The translations under genes were made by a program, and so were the position numbers. Shown here in pieces: positions 36,966 through 44,433 of a stretch of DNA of 64,000 nt (its first letter is position 1; each line of letters begins with the position of its first letter). The notes under the pieces are model-generated. The model saw only the letters and a program-made list of their open reading frames with translations, had not been told where the DNA came from and did no database searches. This DNA is from Burkholderiales bacterium. GTDB lineage: Bacteria > Pseudomonadota > Gammaproteobacteria > Burkholderiales > WYBJ01. The stretch spans positions 1 to 64,000 of the forward strand of contig JADLAC010000064.1 of the NCBI GenBank assembly GCA_020848435.1, written 5' to 3'.

Positions 36966-37892
36966 TCATAGGCGCTGCGCCACGCGCATGACCGCGCTTC
37001 GCGCGCGCGGATTGGCGGCCGTTTCGGCAGGCGAGGGCCGAACCGGCTTGCCCATGATACCCAGCGGCGCCGGCGGCAGATCGCGTTGGCGCACCGGCAC
37101 GCCTCGCGGCATACGGTCGCGTTGGGCGTTCTCTCGCATGAACTGCTTGACGATCCGGTCCTCCAGCGAATGAAAGCTGATGACTACCAGCCGCCCGCCC
37201 GGGCTTAGCGCGGCCAGTGCTTGCGGCAACGCTAGCGACAATTGCGCAAGCTCCTGATTGATGTGAATCCGTAGAGCTTGAAAGGTACGCGTCGCCGGGT
37301 CCTGGCCAGCCTCGCGTGTGCGGACGGCCGTTGCCACGATCGCGGCAAGTTGCTGCGTGGATGTAATAGCTCTCCGCGCTCGAGCCGCAACAATCGCTGC
37401 TGCAATCTGTTTAGCAAACCGTTCTTCGCCATGGCGACCGATCACCTCCCCGATCTCACGCTCGGCTGCGCGCGCCAGCCATTCGGCAACCGTTTCGCCC
37501 TCGCTCGTATCCATGCGCATGTCGAGCGGACCGTCGCGACGGAAGGAAAAGCCCCGCTCGGGTTGCTCGATCTGCGCCGAGGACATGCCGAGATCGAGCA
37601 GCACGCCGTCCACGCGCAGCGCCCCGCGCGCCCGTAACACCTCGCCCAGCAGGCCGAAAGCCGCGTGCACGATTGTGAAACGCTCATCGACGATGTCCTT
37701 GCCCGCACGCACCGCCGCCGGATCCCGATCCAGCGCGATCAATCTCCCCGTAGCATCGAGGCGGCGCAGCAGCGCCCGGCTGTGCCCGCCGCGGCCGAAG
37801 GTGCAGTCCACATAGGTTCCGTTCGCGCGCACGTTCAGCGCCGCAATCGCCTCGTCCAGCAGCACCGGGGTGTGCTGCAATGCCGTTATCAT
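36966..37892 (-). CDS. rsmH: 16S rRNA (cytosine1402-N4)-methyltransferase RsmH
   Basis: RsmH (MraW) methylates N4 of C1402 in 16S rRNA, next to the 2'-O-methyl made by RsmI, whose gene also lies in this window. The 308-residue protein begins HTPVLLDEAIAALNV and has YVDCTFGRGGHSRALL (SAM site), LDLGMSSAQIEQPERGFSF, ALRIHINQEL and VISFHSLEDRIVKQFM. Its ATG follows the mraZ stop without a gap, so it is translated with mraZ. Confidence 0.98.
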   Translation of the reverse strand: MITALQHTPVLLDEAIAALNVRANGTYVDCTFGRGGHSRALLRRLDATGRLIALDRDPAAVRAGKDIVDERFTIVHAAFGLLGEVLRARGALRVDGVLLDLGMSSAQIEQPERGFSFRRDGPLDMRMDTSEGETVAEWLARAAEREIGEVIGRHGEERFAKQIAAAIVAARARRAITSTQQLAAIVATAVRTREAGQDPATRTFQALRIHINQELAQLSLALPQALAALSPGGRLVVISFHSLEDRIVKQFMRENAQRDRMPRGVPVRQRDLPPAPLGIMGKPVRPSPAETAANPRARSAVMRVAQRL

Positions 37893-38339
37893 CTAGAGAG
37901 AGAACTTCTCCATGCCAGGCGGCAGCAGGCTGTCGCCCTGAGCGAGGATCTGCTCGATCTGCTTTTCCCAGGACTCCAAGCTCCACAGCTCGAAATGACT
38001 GCCCTGTCCGACCAACATCACCTGCTTTTCGAGCGAGGCGTAGCGGCGCAGCTCCGGGGCAATCAGCAAGCGGCCGGCCGCATCCATGTCCACGTCTTTG
38101 GCGAAGCCCACCAGCAGCCTCTGCACCATGCTGGTCTGCCGCTCGAGGCTTGAATAAGCCATGATCTGCGCACGGATCGGCTCCCATGCTGGACGCGGGT
38201 AAAGCAGTAGGCATTGATGCGGATGGGCGGTGGCGACGAGCTTGCCCTCAGCTTGGACGAGCAACGCCTCGCGCTGCCCGGCTGGCACCGTGAGACGCCC
38301 TTTGGCATCCAAGCTCAGTTCTGTCGCGCCCTGAAACAC
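37893..38339 (-). CDS. mraZ: transcriptional regulator MraZ
   Basis: MraZ is an AbrB-fold DNA-binding protein that forms rings and represses its own dcw operon. The 148-residue protein starting at the GTG 38339 reads VFQGATELSLDAKGRLTVPAG, matching the family N-terminus, and has the second half-repeat FAKDVDMDAAGRLLIAPELR (the DxxGR motif twice). A GTG at 38369 in the same frame lies inside the operator repeats and is rejected as the start. It is the first gene of the dcw cluster. Confidence 0.95.
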   Translation of the reverse strand: MFQGATELSLDAKGRLTVPAGQREALLVQAEGKLVATAHPHQCLLLYPRPAWEPIRAQIMAYSSLERQTSMVQRLLVGFAKDVDMDAAGRLLIAPELRRYASLEKQVMLVGQGSHFELWSLESWEKQIEQILAQGDSLLPPGMEKFSL

Positions 38340-38364
38340 GATCCGCCCCGAAAATGCAGTAGAA

Positions 38365-38389
38365 CCCACTCAATCCCACAAATTCCCAC
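38365..38389 (-). promoter_or_regulatory. MraZ operator: three GTGGG repeats, 10-bp period
   Basis: On the minus strand GTGGG occurs at 38385-38389, 38375-38379 and 38365-38369, exactly 10 bp apart, just upstream of the mraZ start. This is the known MraZ binding site (TGGGN-type boxes with helical spacing) seen in E. coli and other bacteria. It follows the -10 box directly, so bound MraZ would block initiation. Confidence 0.88.
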
Positions 38390-38416
38390 TGTATACGCAG
38401 GCAATCGGCAGGTCAA
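38390..38416 (-). promoter_or_regulatory. candidate dcw (mraZ) promoter
   Basis: On the minus strand TTGACC (38411-38416) and TATACA (38390-38395) are separated by 15 bp. The boxes are good but the spacer is slightly short. The -10 lies one base before the first operator repeat, which fits a repressed promoter. Confidence 0.6.
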
Positions 38417-38528
38417 GCAGAACGGCGTGTTTTTTTCAATCCGGACAAGGGGTTATTGCCCGAATTGGGTGCCGCGGCAGGCCTTCGGGTGAATTTTGTT
38501 TCTTAACAATGACTTAACCCAAACTTGT

Positions 38529-38540
38529 GGCGTAAGCGCC
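38529..38540 (-). terminator. weak hairpin downstream of rnpB
   Basis: GGCG (38529-38532) and CGCC (38537-38540) form a small stem with loop about 40 bases past the rnpB 3' end. There is no strong T-run, so termination here is uncertain and some rnpB transcripts may read into mraZ. Confidence 0.3.
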
Positions 38541-38580
38541 TGATTTTCCGACGCCCGGATGAGAATAAGTTAACGGAAAT

Positions 38581-39020
38581 GGGAAGTCGGCCGGTAAGCC
38601 GGGTTCTGTCGCGGACAGCCATTCCTCTTGGCACGCAGTCGCCTGCGTGCTCCAGCGACCTACCCGGGAGCAGCGCGAGCCACGCTGACGCCCCCTACGC
38701 GGTCTTGCTCCGGATGGGGTTTACCCTGCCGCCCGCGTTGCCGCGGGCGCGGTGCGCTCTTGCCGCACCATTTCACCCTTGCCAGCCCCGCACCGTCCAC
38801 GAGCCTCGCGGCGAGAGCCAGCGTGCGCCGACTCTCCCGGACGAAGCGCGTGCAAGGCGATCCGCGAACGGTCGCCCGGTACGGGTCTTCGGCGGTGTAT
38901 TTTCTGTGGCACTTTCCGTCGCCTCACGACGCCCGGCCGTTAGCCGGCATCCTGCTCTTTGGAGCCCGGACTTTCCTCTGCGCACTGCACGTGCGCAGCG
39001 ACTGTCTGGCCGACTTCCCG
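38581..39020 (-). ncRNA. rnpB: RNase P RNA, bacterial class A, about 440 nt
   Basis: RNase P RNA is the ribozyme that trims tRNA 5' leaders. The ends pair perfectly as P1 (GGGAAGTCGGCC at 39020-39009 with GGCCGACTTCCC at 38592-38581). Read 5' to 3' on the minus strand it has GAGGAAAGTCCGGGCTCC, AGGGTGAAATGGTGCGGC, AAGAGCGCACCGCG, GGTAAACCCC and AGAGGAATGGCTGTC. The 3' end ACAGAACCCGGCTTACCGG includes the GGU-type tRNA-binding loop. It is about 440 nt, longer than the 350-400 usual for class A; the excess is a segment of about 109 nt (38784-38892) at the P12 position. It is divergent from the Ldh-type gene. Confidence 0.95.
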
Positions 39021-39064
39021 GGAGGAGCTTACCATGCGAGCTTTCTCTTGGCGGGCGTCGCGCC

Positions 39065-40126
39065 ATGGACAAGGACCGCATCGATCCCGATCGTCTGCTT
39101 GAATTCGCCACCGCCGTTTACGCTCGCGCCGGGATGCCCCTCGACGATGCGCGGCTCATCGCCGACACCCTGGTGCAGGCCGACCTGTGGGGTCACCAGT
39201 CGCACGGCGTTTTGCGCCTGGGCTGGTACCTTGATCGATTGCGCAACGGCGTGATGCGCGCCGTGCCGCGCATCGAGCAGCTCGTCGATGCCGGCGCCAT
39301 CGGGCTGATCGATGGTCACGACAGCGCCGGACAGGTCGTGACGATGCATGCCGCGCGCCAAGCGATCCGGCGCTCGAAGGCCCACGGCGTCGGCGTCGTG
39401 GGCGTGCGCAACTCGAACCATTTCGGCACCTGCATGTACTACACCCTGGCCGGTGCGCGCGAAGGCTGCGTGATGCTGCTCGCGAGCAACGGCGGGCCGG
39501 CGATGGCCCCCTGGGGAGGACGCAAGAAGATCATCGGCACCAATCCGTGGTCGATCGCCGCGCCCGCCGAGCCGCGGCCGCCGCTGGTCGTGGATATGGC
39601 GAATACGGGCGTGGCACGCGGCAAGATCTACCTCGCGCGCAACAAACGCCTGCCCATACCGCTCGGATGGGCCATCAATGCGGCGGGCGAGCCGACCACC
39701 GATGCGCAGGAGGCGATCGAGGGGATCATCCTGCCGATGGCCGAGCACAAGGGCTACGCCATCGCGGTCGTCGTCGACCTGCTCTCGGGAGTCCTGACCG
39801 GGAGCGGCTTCCTGTCCGCCGTCCACAGCCCCTACGAGACAGCGCAGAAGAGCAATTGCGGCCACTTCATGATCGCCATCGACATCGCGGTCTTTCAGCC
39901 GCTCGGCGCGTTCCACGCCCGCATGCAGGATTACATCGCGCAACTGAAAGCGGTGCCGCTCGCCAAGGGGTTCGAGGAGATCTTCTACCCGGGCGAAATG
40001 GAGGCGCGCAACGATGCGCGCAACCGCCGCGAAGGGTTATCGCTGCCCGACGATACGCTGGCGGATCTGACGCGGATCGCGCGCGACATGGGCCTGGAGG
40101 AGAAGCTGCCGGTGCAAGCGTCCTGA
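39065..40126 (+). CDS. Ldh-family (malate/L-lactate/ureidoglycolate dehydrogenase) oxidoreductase
   Basis: This 353-residue protein belongs to the NAD(P)-dependent Ldh family, a fold distinct from the classical lactate dehydrogenases, which reduces 2-keto acids or cyclic imines. Family blocks are QADLWGHQSHGVLRLGWYL (38-56), SNHFGTCMYYTLAGAREGC, MAPWGGRKKIIGTNPWSIA and MAEHKGYAIAVVVDLLSGVL. The substrate cannot be told; malate, lactate, ureidoglycolate and sulfolactate are all used by relatives. The ATG at 39065 opens MDKDRIDPDRL and is divergent from rnpB by 44 bp. It is convergent with pyrC. Confidence 0.88.
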   Translation: MDKDRIDPDRLLEFATAVYARAGMPLDDARLIADTLVQADLWGHQSHGVLRLGWYLDRLRNGVMRAVPRIEQLVDAGAIGLIDGHDSAGQVVTMHAARQAIRRSKAHGVGVVGVRNSNHFGTCMYYTLAGAREGCVMLLASNGGPAMAPWGGRKKIIGTNPWSIAAPAEPRPPLVVDMANTGVARGKIYLARNKRLPIPLGWAINAAGEPTTDAQEAIEGIILPMAEHKGYAIAVVVDLLSGVLTGSGFLSAVHSPYETAQKSNCGHFMIAIDIAVFQPLGAFHARMQDYIAQLKAVPLAKGFEEIFYPGEMEARNDARNRREGLSLPDDTLADLTRIARDMGLEEKLPVQAS

Positions 40127-40238
40127 GCCTGGAGCCGCCGTGCAGGGATGGCGAGACTCGATGCCCTCGTCAGTGACTAATCCTGATCGCGTACGCCATT
40201 GCGCCGGCCACGAGCCGCACGCGTTCGAGCGCGCTCGC

Positions 40239-41270
40239 TTAGACGATGCTCCAGGCGACGCTCTCGCCCGCCCGAAAAGGCACCAGGCGCTCGCTGCCGA
40301 GCTCGAGCTCCTCGGGCACCTGCCAGCTTCGACGTTCGAGGCTCAGGCTATCGCGGTTGCGAGCCAGCCCATAGAAGTGCGCGCCATACGCACTGGCGAA
40401 TGCCTCCAGCCGGTCCAGGCCATCGTTCGCGCCGAACGCCTCGGCGTAGAGCTCGATCGCCGCGTGAGCGGTATACACGCCCGCGCAGCCGCACACGCAT
40501 TCCTTGGCAGCACGCGAATGCGGCGCACTGTCGGTGCCCAGGAAGAACTTGGGGTTGCCGGACAACGCCGCCTCGACCAACGCCACTCTATGGACCTCGC
40601 GCTTGAGTATCGGCAGGCAATAATGATGCGGCCGCACGCCAGCGGAAAAGAGGGCATTGCGATTGAGCAGCAGATGATGCGCCGTGATCGTGGCAGCGAC
40701 ATTCGCGGGCATCGCCGTAACGAAACGCACCGCTTCGCGCGTCGTGATGTGCTCGACCACGACCTTCAAGCGGGTGAACCGCGCGACCAGCGGCACGAGC
40801 ACCTGGTCGATGAACACCCGCTCGCGATCGAAGACGTCCACCTCCGCCGCCGTCACCTCGCCGTGAACCAGCAAGGGCAACCCGGTGCGTTCCATCGCCT
40901 CCAACACGCCATGGCAGCGCGCGATGTCCGTGACGCCGGAATCCGAATTAGTGGTCGCGCCGGCGGGGTAGTACTTGACCGCGTGGACCACGCCGCTTTC
41001 CCGCGCTCGAACGATTTCGGCCGGCGCGGTGTTGTCGGTCAAGTAGAGCGTCATAAGCGGTTCGAACGCGCTCTCCGGCGGCAGTGCGGACAGAATCCGC
41101 TCGCGATATGCGATCGCCTGGGCAGTGGTCGCGATCGGGGGGCGCAAGTTCGGCATGACGATCGCGCGCGCGAAACGCCGCACCGTGTGCGGCAGTATCG
41201 AGCGCATGGCATCGCCGTCGCGCAGGTGCAGGTGCATGTCGTCCGGCTTGGTGAGGATGAGCGTCGTCAT
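40239..41270 (-). CDS. pyrC: dihydroorotase, class II
   Basis: PyrC closes N-carbamoyl-aspartate to dihydroorotate in pyrimidine synthesis. The 343-residue protein has the zinc HxH at DDMHLHLRDGD (His13, His15), the carbamylated-lysine site AVKYYPAGATTNSDSGV, LLVHGEV, VEHITTREAV and FLGTDSAPH. It matches the short E. coli-type class II family. The ATG at 41270 overlaps the rsmI stop by four bases (ATGA), so the two are coupled. Confidence 0.97.
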   Translation of the reverse strand: MTTLILTKPDDMHLHLRDGDAMRSILPHTVRRFARAIVMPNLRPPIATTAQAIAYRERILSALPPESAFEPLMTLYLTDNTAPAEIVRARESGVVHAVKYYPAGATTNSDSGVTDIARCHGVLEAMERTGLPLLVHGEVTAAEVDVFDRERVFIDQVLVPLVARFTRLKVVVEHITTREAVRFVTAMPANVAATITAHHLLLNRNALFSAGVRPHHYCLPILKREVHRVALVEAALSGNPKFFLGTDSAPHSRAAKECVCGCAGVYTAHAAIELYAEAFGANDGLDRLEAFASAYGAHFYGLARNRDSLSLERRSWQVPEELELGSERLVPFRAGESVAWSIV

Positions 41271-42124
41271 GACGAAGAGTCCTTGCGCCACTTCAAAACG
41301 AGATCGTACAACGCGCCGCGGTCCACGCCGGAGATACGCGCCGCCAGCCGCGCGGCCTGCGCCGGGGGCAGCTCGTCGAGCAAGACGCGCAATGCGCTCT
41401 CGCCGAGCGCCTGCCGCGGCGCCTGGGACTTGGCGGCGTCCACCATGATGACGAATTCCCCGCGCACGCGATTGGCGTCAGCCGCGAGCCACGCGCCCAG
41501 TTCGCCCAAGGCACAGGAATGAATGCTCTCGAAGAGCTTGGTGAGCTCGCGAACGATGACCGCGGGACGTTCGGGTCCGAGCACCGCGCTCATGTCGCGC
41601 ACCGTTTCTTCGACCCGGTGCGGCGCCTCGTAGAAGACGAGCGCGTAGGGTAGGCCGGCGAGGCGTTCGAGAACGCCGCGGCGCTCGCTCGTGCGTGCGG
41701 GCAGAAAGCCATGGAAGACGAATCCGGGCGCGTGCAATCCTGCCACCGACCACGCCGCGGCGAGCGCGCTGGCGCCGGGGACGGGAATCACCTCGAAGCC
41801 GCGCAGGCGCACCGCTGCGACCAGGGTCGCACCCGGATCGGACAACGCTGGCGTGCCCGCATCCGACACCAGCGCAGCCGCTTTCCCAGATTCGAGCGCT
41901 GCGACCAGGCGCATGCCGGCGCGCTTTTCGTTATGCTGATGCAATGCAAGGACCGGTTTTTCGATCGCATGCTGCGATAGCAGGCGCGCCGTGATTCTCG
42001 TATCCTCGGCCGCAATGAGATCGACCGAGCGCAAGACATCGAGAGCGCGCAGCGTGATATCGCGTAGATTTCCGATCGGAGTGGCCACTACATATAATGC
42101 TGGCCTGCGTATTTCGTCTGGCAT
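41267..42124 (-). CDS. rsmI: 16S rRNA (cytidine1402-2'-O)-methyltransferase RsmI
   Basis: RsmI methylates the ribose of C1402 in 16S rRNA, next to the RsmH base methyl. The 285-residue protein of the tetrapyrrole-methylase fold has LYVVATPIGNLRDITLRAL (10-28), AAEDTRIT (38-45), LVSDAGTPALSDPG and FYEAPHRVEET. The start lies 3 bp from the divergent LpoA-like start, so its promoter must lie inside that gene. It is coupled to pyrC by a 4-bp overlap. Confidence 0.97.
   Translation of the reverse strand: MPDEIRRPALYVVATPIGNLRDITLRALDVLRSVDLIAAEDTRITARLLSQHAIEKPVLALHQHNEKRAGMRLVAALESGKAAALVSDAGTPALSDPGATLVAAVRLRGFEVIPVPGASALAAAWSVAGLHAPGFVFHGFLPARTSERRGVLERLAGLPYALVFYEAPHRVEETVRDMSAVLGPERPAVIVRELTKLFESIHSCALGELGAWLAADANRVRGEFVIMVDAAKSQAPRQALGESALRVLLDELPPAQAARLAARISGVDRGALYDLVLKWRKDSSS
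42070..42098 (+). promoter_or_regulatory. promoter of the lpoA-yraN operon, inside rsmI
   Basis: A perfect TATAAT (42093-42098) with a partial TTCCGA -35 (42070-42075) and a 17-bp spacer points right. Transcription would start near 42105, about 23 bp before the lpoA-like ATG at 42128, and the promoter lies inside the 5' end of rsmI. Confidence 0.55.
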
Positions 42125-42127
42125 GCG

Positions 42128-43207
42128 ATGATGCGCTCTCGTCGCAGTTTCCTGGCCGCGACCGCTGCGACTTTACTATACGGCGCCCGGCGCGGCTTCG
42201 CCGGCGAAGCCCGTGCCGCGACCGGCACCCGGCTCGCTCTTCTGCTGCCACTGAGCTCGCAGGCCTTCGGCCGCCCGGCCGATTCGGTCCGGCAGGGCTT
42301 TGCCGCTGCCGCGCAACGCGATGCCGGCGCCGCGGTGGACATCGTCGTCTACTCGACCAGCGACGACCCCGCCAACGTCGCCGCCGGCTATGACCAGGCG
42401 CTGGCCGAGGGCGCTCGCCTGATCGCCGGCCCGCTCACCCGTAACGGCGTCGCCAGCGTGGCGCTGCGCGCGCAGCCGGGCACGCCGGTGCTTGCGCTCA
42501 ACGTGCCGGAAAACGACGCAGCGCTGCCGCGCGACTTCTACGCCTTCAGCCTGCAAGTGGAAACCGAAGCGCGCCAAGTCGCCCGCATGGCCTACGCCGA
42601 AGGCCGGCGCAGCGCGCTCACGCTAGGCGCCGAGCAGCCGCTCGTGCGGCGCATCCATCGCGCCTTCAGCGACGAATTCACGCGCCGGGGCGGCCGGGTC
42701 AGCGCCGAGTTCGTCTACCGCACGACGACGGCCGACTTGATGGCGCTGCGCGAGGCGGCCGGCAGCGGCCAGAGCGACATGGTGTTCCTAGCCCTGGACG
42801 CGGGCCGCGCGCGCGTCGTTCGCGGCTACCTCGACGGTCCCGTCCAGGTGTACGCGACATCGCAGGTGCTGGAGGGCGCGCCCGACCGAGTGCGCGACGC
42901 GCAGTTAAACGGCATCCGCTTCGTCGGCATGCCTTGGCTGCTGCAACCCGATCATTCCGCCGTGATGGTGTACGCGCGCGCCGGCGCGAGCCCGCCGCCG
43001 GCCACCGATTTCGAGCGCCTGTACGCGTTCGGTATCGATGCCTACCGGATTGCCGTTGATCTGCTGCGCGGGGGGGAGATCGCGCGCATTCCCCTGGATG
43101 GAGTCACCGGACGCGTGAGCCTCGCACCCGATCGGCACTTCGTGCGCGAGCTGGTGCCCGCGCAGTTTGTCGATGGCATCGCCGTTCCGCTCGGGCTGCG
43201 CTCTTGA
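42128..43207 (+). CDS. LpoA-like penicillin-binding protein activator / periplasmic ligand-binding protein
   Basis: E. coli LpoA is an outer-membrane lipoprotein that activates PBP1A, and its gene lies between rsmI and yraN exactly as here. This 359-residue homologue begins MMRSRRSFLAATAATLL, a Tat-like SRRSFLA motif, with no lipobox Cys visible, so it is probably a soluble periplasmic protein. The body is a type I periplasmic binding fold (LALLLPLSSQAFGRPADSVRQ, VRRIHRAFSDEFTRRGGR, AVMVYARAG). It matches the C-terminal domain of LpoA and lacks the long N-terminal TPR domain, so activation of PBP1A is only inferred. The yraN start overlaps its stop. Confidence 0.82.
   Translation: MMRSRRSFLAATAATLLYGARRGFAGEARAATGTRLALLLPLSSQAFGRPADSVRQGFAAAAQRDAGAAVDIVVYSTSDDPANVAAGYDQALAEGARLIAGPLTRNGVASVALRAQPGTPVLALNVPENDAALPRDFYAFSLQVETEARQVARMAYAEGRRSALTLGAEQPLVRRIHRAFSDEFTRRGGRVSAEFVYRTTTADLMALREAAGSGQSDMVFLALDAGRARVVRGYLDGPVQVYATSQVLEGAPDRVRDAQLNGIRFVGMPWLLQPDHSAVMVYARAGASPPPATDFERLYAFGIDAYRIAVDLLRGGEIARIPLDGVTGRVSLAPDRHFVRELVPAQFVDGIAVPLGLRS
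42175..42180 (-). promoter_or_regulatory. possible rsmI -10 box inside the lpoA-like gene
   Basis: On the minus strand TATAGT lies about 50 bp upstream of the rsmI ATG at 42124. No good -35 is seen 17 bp further up. It would place the rsmI promoter in the signal-peptide codons of the LpoA-like gene. Confidence 0.35.
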
Positions 43208-43545
43208 ACGATCGCGGCCGACACGCCGAAGCCCTCGCCGCGCGCTACCTGGAGCGTCGCGGGCTGCGCATCGTCGCGCGCAATTGGCGCTGCCGCCGTG
43301 GCGAGATCGATCTCATAGCGCGCGACGGACCGGTGCTGGTCTTTGTCGAAGTCCGGCAACGTGCCAGCCGCTCGCACGGCGGCGCGGCGGAAAGCATCAC
43401 GCTCGCAAAGCGTGGCAAGCTCGTAGCCGCGGCCAACCACTACCTCGCGCGCGCGGGGATGGAGTCGCCGTGCCGGTTCGACGCAATCCTCGTCGACGGA
43501 CAGGAGCACTTGGAATGGGTCCGGGATGCGTTCGGCGCGAGCTGA
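43204..43545 (+). CDS. yraN: YraN-family (UPF0102) predicted endonuclease
   Basis: YraN proteins have a restriction-endonuclease-like fold, and their role is not settled. This 113-residue protein has the family pattern GRHAEALAARYLERRGL, WRCRRGEIDLIARDGPVLVF and VEVRQRAS, where the acidic residues and the FVEVR motif form the predicted PD-(D/E)xK site. The start is a TTG that overlaps the TGA of the LpoA-like gene, so it is translated in coupling with it. Synteny is as in E. coli (lpoA-yraN-diaA-dolP). Confidence 0.9.
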   Translation: MNDRGRHAEALAARYLERRGLRIVARNWRCRRGEIDLIARDGPVLVFVEVRQRASRSHGGAAESITLAKRGKLVAAANHYLARAGMESPCRFDAILVDGQEHLEWVRDAFGAS

Positions 43546-43641
43546 TGGCTCGCCCGCGGGAAGAGATCCCTGTGAGCGCCCTTCTCCCTGCAGCGGCTGG
43601 ATCGGCGCGGCGTGCCGCACCCGGGTGCTCGAAAGCTCAGC

Positions 43642-43721
43642 GCCGAGCGCGCTCGGCATTCCAGGCGCGGCCGACCTCACGCCGACGTGACCGCGTGAAT
43701 CCCATACCGACGTGACGGCGT
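43642..43721. repeat. palindrome and direct repeats between yraN and diaA
   Basis: The 296-bp yraN-diaA gap holds a perfect 16-bp palindrome GCCGAGCGCGCTCGGC (43642-43657) and a 15-base direct repeat, CCGACGTGACCGCGT (43682-43696) and CCGACGTGACGGCGT (43707-43721), 14 of 15 identical and 25 bp apart. No gene is seen in the gap. Whether these are binding sites is unknown. Confidence 0.45.
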
Positions 43722-43841
43722 ACCGCAGCGCGTGCACAAGCAGGATCTCGAAGCGGCGCTTGCGAGGCTGGCGTGCGCGCACTTGCTCTATTGCGCGCTT
43801 AACGTCTATCCTTCCACCGCTTCGACCACTCGCTCCCGCGC

Positions 43842-44432
43842 ATGGATCTCGCTGAACGGATCTCGGCAAACTTTCGCGACAGCGCCAACCTCAAGCTCGC
43901 CGCGATCAAGGAGCTGGCGGCGCCGATCGGCGCCGCCATCGAAACCATGGTGGCGTGCCTGCGCGATGACGGAAAGATTCTCGCTTGCGGCAACGGAGGC
44001 TCGGCCGCCGACTGCCAGCACTTTTCTTCGGAGCTGTTGAATCGCTTCGAGGCCGAGCGGCCCGGATTGGCGGCGGTCGCCTTGACTACGGATACCTCGA
44101 CGCTCACATCGATCGCCAACGATTACGACTACGAACAGGTCTTCGCTCGCCAGATTCGCGCCCTCGGACATCCCGGCGACGTGTTGCTCGCGATTTCGAC
44201 CAGCGGCAATTCGCGCAACATCATCGCCGCGGTTGGCGCCGCTCACGAAGCGCGCATGAGCGTTGTGGCACTTACGGGCAAGGGCGGCGGCGCACTGCTC
44301 GATGAATTGGCGCCGAACGATATCCATATCTGCGTACCCTCCGCCGTGACCGCGCGCATTCAGGAGGTTCACCTGCTCACGTTGCACTGCCTGTGCGACG
44401 GCATCGATTGCCTACTCTTGGGGGTTCGCTGA
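43842..44432 (+). CDS. diaA: SIS-domain DnaA-binding protein DiaA (GmhA-like)
   Basis: The 196-residue protein has one SIS domain with CGNGGSAADCQHFSSELLNRF (49-69) and ISTSGNSRNIIAA. Sequence alone cannot separate DiaA, which binds DnaA and promotes initiation of replication, from sedoheptulose-7-phosphate isomerase GmhA. The place between yraN and dolP, the same as E. coli diaA, favours DiaA. A heptose gene (hldE2) lies close downstream, so a GmhA role remains possible. It starts 296 bp after yraN and is followed by dolP after one base. Confidence 0.8.
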   Translation: MDLAERISANFRDSANLKLAAIKELAAPIGAAIETMVACLRDDGKILACGNGGSAADCQHFSSELLNRFEAERPGLAAVALTTDTSTLTSIANDYDYEQVFARQIRALGHPGDVLLAISTSGNSRNIIAAVGAAHEARMSVVALTGKGGGALLDELAPNDIHICVPSAVTARIQEVHLLTLHCLCDGIDCLLLGVR

Positions 44433-44433
44433 T

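Noticed and set aside
38369..38369. GTG at 38369 as the mraZ start
   Set aside because: It lies inside the operator repeat, and the family N-terminus begins at the GTG at 38339.
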